Below, piece by piece: positions 42,835-51,064 of a DNA stretch of 64,000 nucleotides. Source of the stretch: Streptomyces violaceusniger Tu 4113. GTDB lineage: Bacteria > Actinomycetota > Actinomycetes > Streptomycetales > Streptomycetaceae. Positions within the stretch are counted from its first letter, which is position 1, and every line of letters begins with the position of its first letter. Location of the stretch: the NCBI RefSeq assembly GCF_000147815.2, contig NC_015957.1, positions 1,798,001-1,862,000 on the forward strand, in the 5' to 3' direction. The position numbers and the translations under genes were made by a program. The notes under the pieces were generated by a model, which saw only the letters and a list, made by a program, of their open reading frames with translations, did no database searches and was not told where the DNA came from.

Positions 42835-45800
42835 GTGCATCTCAAGAGCCTGACCCTGCGAGGGTTCAAATCCTTCGCCTCCGCCACGACGCTCCGGTTC
42901 GAGCCGGGTATCACCTGCGTCGTCGGCCCCAACGGCTCGGGCAAGTCCAATGTCGTGGACGCCCTTTCCTGGGTCATGGGCGAACAGGGTGCCAAGTCCC
43001 TGCGCGGCGGGAAGATGGAGGACGTCATCTTCGCCGGGACCACCGGCCGTCCCCCGCTCGGCCGCGCCGAGGTCTCGCTCACCATCGACAACGCGGATGG
43101 CGCGCTGCCCATCGACTACGCCGAAGTCACCATCACGCGGATCATGTTCCGCAACGGCGGCAGCGAGTACCAGCTCAATGGGGACACCTGCCGGCTGCTG
43201 GACATCCAGGAGCTGCTCTCCGACTCCGGCATCGGCCGTGAGATGCACGTCATCGTCGGGCAGGGCCAGCTCGACGGGGTACTGCACGCCGACCCGACCG
43301 GCCGCCGCGCCTTCATCGAGGAGGCCGCGGGCGTCCTCAAGCACCGCAAGCGCAAGGAGAAGGCGCTGCGGAAGCTGGACGCCATGCAGGCCAACCTCGC
43401 ACGCGTCCAGGACCTCACCGACGAGCTGCGCCGCCAGCTCAAGCCGCTCGGCCGGCAGGCCGCGGTGGCCCGGCGGGCCGCCGTCATCCAGGCCGATCTG
43501 CGCGACGCCCGGCTGCGCCTGCTCGCCGACGACCTGGTGACCCTGCGCGAGGCGCTGCGCGCCGAGATCGCCGACGAGGCCGAGCTCAAGCGCCGTAAGG
43601 AGGCCGCCGAGGCCGAGCTGCGGACCGCACAGCGGCGCGAGGCGGCGCTGGAGGAGCAGGTGCGGCAGCTCGCGCCCCGGCTCCGGGACGCCCAGCAGAC
43701 CTGGTACGAGCTCTCGCAGCTCGCCGAGCGGGTGCGCGGCACGATCAGCCTGGCGGACGCCCGGGTCAAGAGCGCCACCTCCGCCCCCGCGGAGGAGCGG
43801 CGCGGCCGCGACCCGGAGGACATGGAGCGCGAGGCGGCCCGGATCCGGGAGCAGGAGGCCGAGCTGGAGGCCGCCCTGGAGGCGGCGAGCCGGGCGCTGG
43901 AGGACACCGTGGCGCACCGGGCCGAGCTCGAACGCAGCCTGGCCGAGGAGGAGCGCCGCCTGAAGGACGTGGCGCGCGCCATCGCCGACCGCCGCGAAGG
44001 GCTCGCCCGGCTCCAGGGCCAGGTGAACGCGGCCCGTAGCCGGGCCGGTTCGGCGCGCGCCGAGATCGAGCGGCTGGCCGCGTCCCGCGACGAGGCCCAG
44101 ACCCGGGCGGTCGCCGCGCAGGAGGAGTACGAGCAGCACAAGGCGGAGGTCGACGGACTCGACGCGGACGACGCGGAACTGGCGGAGCGCCACGAGGCCG
44201 CCAAGCGCGAGATGGCCGAGGCGGAGACCGCGCTGAGCGCGGCGCGCGAAGCCGCGACGGCCGCCGAGCGGGAGCGCGCCGCGACCTCCGCCCGCCATGA
44301 CGCGCTCGCCCTCGGCCTGCGCCGTAAGGACGGCACGGGCGCCCTGCTGGCCGCCGCCGACCGCCTCGGCGGACTCCTGGGCCCCGCCGCCGAACTCCTC
44401 ACCGTCACCCCGGGCTTCGAGGTCCCCGTCGCCGCGGCCCTGGGCGCCGCCGCCGACGCGATCGCCGTCACGGGCCCCCGCGCGGCGGCCGAGGCGATCC
44501 GCCTCCTGCGCACCGACGACGCCGGCCGCGCCGCCCTCCTCCTGACCACGGGCGCCCCCGACCACGCGGAGCCCCCGGCCGCCGCCTCGGAGCCGGGCGG
44601 TCCCGGAGCCCCGCGCGCGGCCTCCGGTGAGCCCGTGCCGCGTGCCCCCTCCGGTGAACCGGCGCCGGGCGCCGCCTCCGGTGAGCCCGTACTGCACGCC
44701 GCCTTCGGTGAGCCCGTGCCGCGTGCCGCCTCCGGTGAATCGGCGCCGGGCGCTGCCTCCGGTGAGCCCGCCCCGCGTGCCCCCTCCGGTGAGCCCGCGC
44801 CGGGCGGCGGCGCCCTCGTGCCGGGGACGCGCGCCGAGGGGGCGGTGCCCGGCGAGCCGGGCCAGGTGACCCCGCCGCGATCGGCCGCCGCCCCGGCGGC
44901 CGAGGATGCTGCCCCGGCGGCGCCCAGTTCCCCTGTTCCCGCCTTCGGGCCGGAGCCCGGCGGTGGTTCGGAAGCGGGTGGAGCGTTGGGCGGGGATGCC
45001 GAAGCGCCCACGGCCGGGGCGGGTTCCGCGGCTGCCGCGCCCCCGCCGGACGCCTGGGCGGGTGGGGCCGCCCACACGGGTGGCGGGGCCGCCGCCGTAC
45101 CGGGCACGCGGTCCCCGGATGGTCCGGTAGCCGGGTCCTCCGGCTCCGATGACGGCTCTCGGCCGGGTGGGGCGGACTCCTGGGGCGCCACGTCGGTGCC
45201 CGGCGGCCCGGGCACGCCGCAGGCCGTCGCCGATTCCGCCGGCCGGGGTGACACGGGTGCCGCGAGCGCGTCCTCAGGGCCCGGCGCCGACCGGCCCGTC
45301 GTCCCGGGTACGCGGCCGGAGGCGTCCGGGGACGAGGGCCGCGATCCCCACACGGCGTCTGACGGCGCCCCCGCCGCTTCGCACCCGGGTGCCACCGTCG
45401 CCGCCGTCGATGGGTCGTCCAGATCGGCCGTTTCCGCGCGGGTGCCGCATCCTGCCGGGGCAGAGGCGACCGTGCCGGGTGCCGTACCCGAGGGGGCCGT
45501 CACCCGTGATGAGCCCGGTAAGGCCGCGACGGCCGAAGAATCCCCGTGGGCGGCGGATTTGGTGGCCGGGCCCGCGGCGCTGCTGCCCGCCGTAAGGCGG
45601 TTGCTCGACGGCATGGTGGTGGTCGGGAGCCTGGAGGAGGCCGAGGAACTGCTCACGCGGCGGCCGGAGTTGACGGCCGTGACCACCGAGGGCGATCTGC
45701 TCGGGGCGCACTTCGCGCAGGGCGGGTCGGCCGGGGCACCCTCGCTGCTGGAGGTGCAGGCGTCCGTCGACGAGGCGGCGGCGGAGCTCGAGCGGCTCGC

Positions 45801-47352
45801 AGTACGGTGCGAGGAGCTGGCCGGGGCCCAGCGCGCGGCAAAGGAGCGGCGGGCCGAGTGCCTGGCGTTCGTCGAGGAGCTGGCGGGCCGCCGGAGCGCG
45901 GCGGACCGGGAGAAGTCGCGGGTCGCGCAGTCGCTGGGCCGGTTGGCCGGGCAGGCGCGCGGGGCCGCCGGGGAGGCCGAGCGGTCGGCCTCGGCCGTCG
46001 CCAGGGCCGAGGAGGCGCTGGAGCGGGCGACCGAGGAGGCGGAGGAGCTGGCCGAGCGGCTGGCGGTGGCGGAGGAAGCCGCCGCGGGTGATGGGGATGC
46101 GGAGGAGCCCGACACCTCCGTACGGGACCGGCTCGCGGCCGACGGCGCCAATGCCCGGCAGACTGAGATGGAGGCGCGGCTCCAGGTCCGTACGCATGAG
46201 GAGCGCGTCAAGGGGCTCGCGGGGCGGGCCGACGCGCTCGACCGGGGCGCGCGCGCCGAGCGCGAGGCCCGGGCCCGCGCCGAGCAGTTGCGCGCCCGGC
46301 TGCGCCATGAGGCCCAGGTGGCTTCCGCCGTGGCCTCCGGCGCCCGCCAGTTGCTCGCCCATGTCGAGGTGTCGCTGGTACGGGCCGGGCAGGAGCGGGA
46401 CGCCGCGGAGCGCGCCAAGGCCGAGCGCGAGCGGGAGCTGGACACCGCCCGCGGCCGGGGGCGCGACCTCAAGGGCGAGTTGGACAAGCTGACCGACTCG
46501 GTGCACCGGGGCGAGGTGCTGGGTGCGGAGAAGCGGATGCGGATCGAGCAGTTGGAGAGCAAGGCACTGGAGGAGCTGGGCGTCGAACCGGCCGGGCTGA
46601 TCGCCGAATACGGCCCCGACCAGCTCGTCCCGCCCTCCCCGCCCGCCGAGGGCGAGGTGCTCCCGGAAGATCCCGAGCATCCGCGCAACCAGCCGGTGCG
46701 ATACGTGAGGGCGCAGCAGGAGAAGCGGCTGAAGGCCGCGGAGCGCGCGTACCAGCAGCTCGGCAAGGTCAATCCGCTGGCGCTGGAGGAGTTCGCGGCG
46801 CTGGAGGAGCGGCATCAGTTCCTGAGCGAGCAGCTGGAGGACCTCAAGAAGACCCGGGCCGATCTCCTGCAGGTGGTCAAGGAGGTCGACGAGCGGGTCG
46901 AGCAGGTCTTCACGGAGGCGTACCTGGACACGGCGCGTCAGTTCGAGGGCGTCTTCTCACGGCTGTTCCCGGGCGGGGAGGGGCGGCTGGTGCTGACCGA
47001 CCCCGAGAACATGCTGACCACGGGGGTGGACGTGGAGGCCCGGCCGCCGGGCAAGAAGGTCAAGCGGCTGTCGCTGCTGTCGGGCGGTGAGCGCTCGCTG
47101 ACCGCCGTGGCCCTGCTGGTGTCGATCTTCAAGGCGCGGCCGAGCCCGTTCTATGTGATGGATGAGGTCGAGGCGGCGCTCGACGACACCAATCTGCAGC
47201 GGCTGATCCGGATCATGCAGGAGCTGCAGGAGGCTTCCCAGCTCATCGTGATCACTCATCAGAAGCGGACGATGGAGGTCGCCGACGCGCTGTACGGCGT
47301 CTCCATGCAGGGTGACGGCGTCTCAAAGGTCATCAGCCAGCGCTTGCGGTGA
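42835..47352 (+). CDS. smc: chromosome partition protein Smc with a large hinge insertion
   Basis: A 1505-residue SMC ATPase; Streptomyces Smc is usually about 1190. Walker A GPNGSGKSN is at 31-39. Two long coiled coils flank the hinge. The ABC signature LSGGER is at 1415-1420, and Walker B YVMDEVEAALDD has Asp1443. The hinge is split. Its first half (LLGPAAELLTVTPGFEVPVAAALGAAADAIAVTGPRAA) ends near 575 and its second half (LLPAVRRLLDGMVVVGSLEEAEELL, then GDLLGAHFAQGGSAGAPSLLEVQASVDEAAAELERL) begins near 905. Between them lie about 325 Pro/Ala/Gly/Ser-rich residues with no structure. The reading frame is intact throughout. GTG 42835 is the start. Confidence 0.95.
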   Translation: MHLKSLTLRGFKSFASATTLRFEPGITCVVGPNGSGKSNVVDALSWVMGEQGAKSLRGGKMEDVIFAGTTGRPPLGRAEVSLTIDNADGALPIDYAEVTITRIMFRNGGSEYQLNGDTCRLLDIQELLSDSGIGREMHVIVGQGQLDGVLHADPTGRRAFIEEAAGVLKHRKRKEKALRKLDAMQANLARVQDLTDELRRQLKPLGRQAAVARRAAVIQADLRDARLRLLADDLVTLREALRAEIADEAELKRRKEAAEAELRTAQRREAALEEQVRQLAPRLRDAQQTWYELSQLAERVRGTISLADARVKSATSAPAEERRGRDPEDMEREAARIREQEAELEAALEAASRALEDTVAHRAELERSLAEEERRLKDVARAIADRREGLARLQGQVNAARSRAGSARAEIERLAASRDEAQTRAVAAQEEYEQHKAEVDGLDADDAELAERHEAAKREMAEAETALSAAREAATAAERERAATSARHDALALGLRRKDGTGALLAAADRLGGLLGPAAELLTVTPGFEVPVAAALGAAADAIAVTGPRAAAEAIRLLRTDDAGRAALLLTTGAPDHAEPPAAASEPGGPGAPRAASGEPVPRAPSGEPAPGAASGEPVLHAAFGEPVPRAASGESAPGAASGEPAPRAPSGEPAPGGGALVPGTRAEGAVPGEPGQVTPPRSAAAPAAEDAAPAAPSSPVPAFGPEPGGGSEAGGALGGDAEAPTAGAGSAAAAPPPDAWAGGAAHTGGGAAAVPGTRSPDGPVAGSSGSDDGSRPGGADSWGATSVPGGPGTPQAVADSAGRGDTGAASASSGPGADRPVVPGTRPEASGDEGRDPHTASDGAPAASHPGATVAAVDGSSRSAVSARVPHPAGAEATVPGAVPEGAVTRDEPGKAATAEESPWAADLVAGPAALLPAVRRLLDGMVVVGSLEEAEELLTRRPELTAVTTEGDLLGAHFAQGGSAGAPSLLEVQASVDEAAAELERLAVRCEELAGAQRAAKERRAECLAFVEELAGRRSAADREKSRVAQSLGRLAGQARGAAGEAERSASAVARAEEALERATEEAEELAERLAVAEEAAAGDGDAEEPDTSVRDRLAADGANARQTEMEARLQVRTHEERVKGLAGRADALDRGARAEREARARAEQLRARLRHEAQVASAVASGARQLLAHVEVSLVRAGQERDAAERAKAERERELDTARGRGRDLKGELDKLTDSVHRGEVLGAEKRMRIEQLESKALEELGVEPAGLIAEYGPDQLVPPSPPAEGEVLPEDPEHPRNQPVRYVRAQQEKRLKAAERAYQQLGKVNPLALEEFAALEERHQFLSEQLEDLKKTRADLLQVVKEVDERVEQVFTEAYLDTARQFEGVFSRLFPGGEGRLVLTDPENMLTTGVDVEARPPGKKVKRLSLLSGGERSLTAVALLVSIFKARPSPFYVMDEVEAALDDTNLQRLIRIMQELQEASQLIVITHQKRTMEVADALYGVSMQGDGVSKVISQRLR
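44626..44814 (+). repeat. seven 27-bp tandem repeats in the Smc hinge insert
   Basis: Seven units of exactly 27 bases, each starting GGTGA, encode nine residues of consensus GEPxPxAxS. Units 1 and 4, and 2 and 5, are nearly alike, so the array may have grown by duplicating blocks of units. Confidence 0.9.
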
Positions 47353-47425
47353 CCGATTCAATACTTGAAGTCAAGACATGCCCCTGCGTGTCGGCATGCT
47401 GCAACGATTTCTTCGTCACACTCTA

Positions 47426-47453
47426 TTGACTTCGAAACTTGAAGGAATAGTCT
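47426..47453 (+). promoter_or_regulatory. glcP promoter
   Basis: TTGACT (47426-47431), 16 bp, and TAGTCT (47448-47453) in an AT-rich window directly upstream of glcP. The start would fall near 47460. Confidence 0.5.
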
Positions 47454-47479
47454 CTGCAACGTTGCTTTTACCTTCAAGT
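47437..47479 (+). promoter_or_regulatory. paired ACTTGAAGG operator-like boxes at glcP
   Basis: ACTTGAAGG (47437-47445, in the promoter spacer) and its exact inverse CCTTCAAGT (47471-47479, just after the predicted start) are 25 bases apart. A third ACTTGAAG lies at 47363-47370. This is the layout of a repressor site acting by two half-sites or by looping. Confidence 0.45.
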
Positions 47480-47568
47480 GGTGGTCGACGCTTCAGCAGC
47501 CTCCGCTGGAAGGGCCAGCCGTCCCCCCACGTCCGGCAGCGTTGCCGGACGGGCGTCAGGAGTTCACG

Positions 47569-48987
47569 TTGTCCACCACCGTGCAGGCAGAGGGAGCCGA
47601 GGGCCGCAAGGCCCAGCCGGATCACCTCGGCCATGTCATCTTCATCACCGCCGCCGCCGCGATGGGTGGCTTTCTCTTCGGCTACGACAGCTCGGTGATC
47701 AACGGAGCGGTCGAAGCCATCCGGGGCAAGTACGACATCGGCTCCGCGGCCCTCGCCCAGGTCGTGGCCATCGCCCTGATCGGCTCGGCCATCGGGGCCG
47801 CCACCGCGGGCCGGATAGCCGACCGGATCGGCCGGATCCGCGTCATGCAGATCGCCGCCGCCCTCTTCACGATCAGCGCGGTCGGCTCGGCGCTGCCCTT
47901 CTCGCTGTGGGACCTGGCGATGTGGCGGGTGCTCGGCGGTATCGGCATCGGCATGGCCTCGGTGATCGGCCCGGCCTACATCGCCGAGGTCGCCCCGCCC
48001 GCCTACCGTGGCCGGCTCGCCTCGTTCCAGCAGGCCGCGATCGTCGTCGGCATCGCCATCTCCCAGCTCGTCAACTGGGGCATCCTCAACTTCGCCGACG
48101 GCGACCAGCGCGGAAAGGTCGCCGGCCTGGAGGCCTGGCAGTGGATGCTCGGCGTCATGGTCATCCCCGCCGTCCTCTACGGGCTGCTGTCCTTCGCCAT
48201 CCCCGAGTCGCCCCGCTTCCTGATCTCCGCCGGCCGGACCGAGCAGGCCAAGCAGGTCCTCGAAGAGGTCGAGGGCAAGACCGTGGACCTCGATGTGCGG
48301 GTCGCCGAGATCGACCGGGCCATGCGCAGTGAGGAGAAGTCCACCTTCAAGGACCTCCTCGGCGGCCGGTTCGGTCTGCTGCCCATCGTCTGGATCGGCA
48401 TCGGGCTCTCGGTCTTCCAGCAGCTCGTCGGCATCAACGTGGCGTTCTACTACTCCTCGACGCTGTGGCAGTCCGTCGGCGTCGACCCGAGCAGCTCGTT
48501 CTTCTACTCCTTCACCACGTCGATCATCAACATCCTCGGCACCGTGATCGCGATGATCTTCGTCGACCGGGTCGGCCGCAGGCCGCTCGCGCTCATCGGC
48601 TCCGTGGGCATGGCCGTCTCCCTCGGTCTGGTGGCCTGGGCCTTCTCGGCCCACCTGGTGGACGGCAAGCTGCCGCACGCCCAGGGCGTCCTCGCGCTGA
48701 TCGCGGCCCACGCCTTCGTGCTCTTCTTCGCCCTCTCGTGGGGCGTGGTGGTCTGGGTCCTGCTCGGCGAGATGTTCCCGAACAAGATCCGCGCCGCGGC
48801 CCTCGGTGTCGCCGCCTCCGCCCAGTGGATCGCCAACTGGGCCATCACCGCCAGCTTCCCGAGCCTGTCGGAGTGGAACCTGTCGGCCACGTACGTCATG
48901 TACACAGCCTTCGCCCTGCTCTCGATCCCCTTCATCCTCAAGTGGGTGCCGGAGACCAAGGGCAAGGCGTTGGAGGAGATGGGCTAA
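47569..48987 (+). CDS. glcP: major facilitator sugar permease, glucose permease GlcP type
   Basis: A 472-residue MFS sugar porter with 12 predicted membrane segments. It has GGFLFGYDSSVINGAVEAI in the first segment, GRIADRIGRIR between segments 2 and 3, AYIAEVAPPAYRGRLASFQQAAIVVGI, IPESPRFLI, QQLVGINVAFYYSSTLWQSVG and VPETKGKALEEMG. The sequence agrees with Streptomyces GlcP, the main glucose importer, which is central to glucose repression. The TTG start at 47569 is chosen because AGGAG lies seven bases upstream; the longer ATG frame adds nine unsupported residues. Confidence 0.93.
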   Translation: MSTTVQAEGAEGRKAQPDHLGHVIFITAAAAMGGFLFGYDSSVINGAVEAIRGKYDIGSAALAQVVAIALIGSAIGAATAGRIADRIGRIRVMQIAAALFTISAVGSALPFSLWDLAMWRVLGGIGIGMASVIGPAYIAEVAPPAYRGRLASFQQAAIVVGIAISQLVNWGILNFADGDQRGKVAGLEAWQWMLGVMVIPAVLYGLLSFAIPESPRFLISAGRTEQAKQVLEEVEGKTVDLDVRVAEIDRAMRSEEKSTFKDLLGGRFGLLPIVWIGIGLSVFQQLVGINVAFYYSSTLWQSVGVDPSSSFFYSFTTSIINILGTVIAMIFVDRVGRRPLALIGSVGMAVSLGLVAWAFSAHLVDGKLPHAQGVLALIAAHAFVLFFALSWGVVVWVLLGEMFPNKIRAAALGVAASAQWIANWAITASFPSLSEWNLSATYVMYTAFALLSIPFILKWVPETKGKALEEMG

Positions 48988-49019
48988 CCCCCCCGCCGCC
49001 CACTCCTCGCACAGGAGAA

Positions 49020-49050
49020 CTGCCCCGCCTCAGTCCTTGAGGCGGGGCAG
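49020..49050. terminator. terminator between glcP and the LLM gene
   Basis: CTGCCCCGCCTCA (49020-49032) pairs perfectly with TGAGGCGGGGCAG (49038-49050) around GTCCT. It overlaps the last codons of the leftward LLM gene and probably serves both convergent genes. Confidence 0.7.
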
Positions 49051-50016
49051 CACTCGTTCCGCGAACAGCCGCAGGGACCGCCAGCCCTCCTCGACCGGCA
49101 TCCCCCCGCACAGCGGATGGAGGACCAGGCTCGCCGGCTCGCCGCCCTCCGCCGCGTACGCGACGCACTCCTCGGGGGTGACGATGCGGTAGACGCCCTC
49201 GCGGCGCAGCGCCTCCACGTCCTCGGCCCGTGAGCGCACCGCCGAGCGCACCGTGCCCTGCTGCCAGGAGGCATACCTGCGCGCCTCGTACAGCAGATGG
49301 GTGCCGTACCGCGCCCAGGCCCGGTCCGGGTCCTCGGACAGATGCAGCAGCGGGGTGGCCGCCGGGGGCATCAGGCACCAGCCCTCGGTGCCGTACTCCG
49401 CCCGCCGCGCGTGGTAGTACGCCTCCAGTTCCGGCAGATGGGCGCTCGGGAAGAACGGCAGGCCGAGACGGGCCGCGCGGCGCGCCGCCGCCTGCGAACT
49501 GCCGCCGACCAGCAGCGGTGGATGGGGCCGGGTGTACGGGCGCGGGGTGATCCGGACGGTGCGGCCCCGGTGGTCGAAGGGCTCGCCCGTCCAGGCCGCG
49601 AGCAGCGTCTCCAGCGCCTCGTCCTGCAGCGCCCCGCGCCGCTTCCAGTCCTTGTCCTGGGCCGCGTACTCCTCCGGCCGGTAGCCGATCCCCGCCACCG
49701 TGATCAGCCGCCCGCCACTGGCCAGATCCAGCACGGCGAGGTCCTCGGCGAGCCGCAGCGGGTCGTACAGCGGCGCGATCAGCGCCGAGAGGGTGACGGT
49801 GATCCGGCGGGTGGCGCCCAGCAGCGTGCCCGCGAAGGGCAGCGGGGCGGGCAGCCAGTTGTCGGAGGAGCCGTGGTGCTCCTCGGTCTGGAGGGTGGAG
49901 ATGCCCCGCTCATCGGCGAAGGCCGCCATCTCCAGGGCGGCGCGGTACCGCTCGGACAGGCTGCGCGGGGTCGCGTCGGGATCGACGAGGTTGAGGCGTA
50001 CGACCGTGACCGGCAT
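49030..50016 (-). CDS. LLM-class flavin-dependent oxidoreductase
   Basis: A 328-residue luciferase-like monooxygenase using FMN or F420. It has TEEHHGSSDNWLPAPLPFAGTLLGATRRITV, LAEDLAVLDLASGGRLITVAGIGYRPEEY, LLVGGSSQAAARRAARLGLPFF and HLSEDPDRAW. The substrate is unknown. ATG 50016 has GGAGGA eight bases upstream; the longer frame to 50226 lacks similarity. It is divergent from the small gene at 50220. Confidence 0.9.
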   Translation of the reverse strand: MPVTVVRLNLVDPDATPRSLSERYRAALEMAAFADERGISTLQTEEHHGSSDNWLPAPLPFAGTLLGATRRITVTLSALIAPLYDPLRLAEDLAVLDLASGGRLITVAGIGYRPEEYAAQDKDWKRRGALQDEALETLLAAWTGEPFDHRGRTVRITPRPYTRPHPPLLVGGSSQAAARRAARLGLPFFPSAHLPELEAYYHARRAEYGTEGWCLMPPAATPLLHLSEDPDRAWARYGTHLLYEARRYASWQQGTVRSAVRSRAEDVEALRREGVYRIVTPEECVAYAAEGGEPASLVLHPLCGGMPVEEGWRSLRLFAERVLPRLKD

Positions 50017-50219
50017 GGCGGATGTCCTCCTTCGTCGCGGCTGTGGCAGCCGGACCGTAACTGACGGACCGTCAAATCGCCACCCGCATGGGCCGTTCGG
50101 CCCACCGCCCGGGCACGGCCGGGACGGATGACTCATGTGCCTGGGACGCGGGGCGGCCGATCGTAAGGGTCGGCCCGCCCCATGGGCCGCAGCCCACAAC
50201 GCCAACTGAGGAGGGGTGC

Positions 50220-50618
50220 GTGACAATCAGCACGGGGGAATCACTCATCACCGCGGCCGACATCGACGACCTCATCAACCGGGTCCGGCTGACCGCGGGC
50301 GACCCCGGGGACCTGGAATCCGCCAAGGCCGCGCTCTTCTCCGGCGCCGCCCCGGACCCCGAGGCCGCGCGGCTCATCCGGCAGCGGCTGCTGGTGACCG
50401 CCCTGCACCACGGGGGCGCGCTGCTGGCCAAGCTGCTCAGCCGGCTGAGCGCCCGCGAAACCGCGATGGTGCGCCGGTACGCACACCGGCTCGCCAACTT
50501 CCTGGACACGCTGGAGGTCTGGGCGGCGCAGCCCATCATGCTCGTCCTGATGCGCTTCGGACTGCCTTACGAAGAGGCCGAGACGATCGCCGTCGCCGTA
50601 CTGGTGCTCGTCTGGTGA
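50220..50618 (+). CDS. hypothetical protein, helical
   Basis: A 132-residue protein I do not recognise. It is mostly alpha-helical (ITAADIDDLINRVRLTAGDPGDLESAKAALF, then LLVTALHHGGALLAKLLSRLSARETAMVRRYAHRLANFLDTLEVWA) and ends in a hydrophobic stretch (EAETIAVAVLVLVW) that could be a membrane tail. GTG 50220 lies behind GAGGAGGGG. Codon use matches its neighbours. Confidence 0.75.
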   Translation: MTISTGESLITAADIDDLINRVRLTAGDPGDLESAKAALFSGAAPDPEAARLIRQRLLVTALHHGGALLAKLLSRLSARETAMVRRYAHRLANFLDTLEVWAAQPIMLVLMRFGLPYEEAETIAVAVLVLVW

Positions 50619-50754
50619 GCATCCGGCCCCGGCGCCGCCGACGGGATACGGAACGGGGGTGCTAGGGGGTCACCGGTTCGGGTGGGGCGCGGCATCCGCG
50701 CACTTCACGGCCGCGGTGGCGGGTAGGGCACGGGCGAGACCAAGGAGAACGACC

Positions 50755-51063
50755 ATGCGCCCTACCCGAATCCGCACGGCGATCGCACTCGGCCTGAGCG
50801 CCGGGGCCGTCGTGTGGACCGCGGCCGCCTCACCCGCCACCGCCTCCTCCCCGGCCGCCACGTCCGAGGACACCGCCTGGCGGGAGGCGGGGCACTACGA
50901 CACCACCGCGGCCTGCAAGCGCGCGGGCAAGGCGGGCATCGAGCGGCACAAGTGGGACGAGTACAAGTGCCGCCCCGGCCGCAACGACAACTACGTCACG
51001 CTGTGGGCCAGAGGCGGCTCCGGCGCGGCGCGCGCCCTGACCGCCGGGCCGGCCGCCGGCTGA
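50755..51063 (+). CDS. small secreted protein
   Basis: A 102-residue protein. TRIRTAIALGLSAGAVVWTAAASPATA is a signal peptide, likely cleaved after the ATA near residue 30. The mature part (about 70 residues) has two Cys (AACKRAGKAG and EYKCRPGRN) that could form a disulfide, in a basic, aromatic-rich segment. ATG 50755 lies after AAGGAG. It is one base upstream of the sensor kinase gene, so the two are cotranscribed; a secreted protein next to a sensor kinase may be part of the same sensing unit. Confidence 0.8.
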   Translation: MRPTRIRTAIALGLSAGAVVWTAAASPATASSPAATSEDTAWREAGHYDTTAACKRAGKAGIERHKWDEYKCRPGRNDNYVTLWARGGSGAARALTAGPAAG

Positions 51064-51064
51064 G

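Noticed and set aside
43116..46772. A 3.6-kb minus-strand frame inside smc, Ser/Arg/Ala-rich
   Set aside because: It is the antisense frame of smc and has no start signal, domain or promoter.
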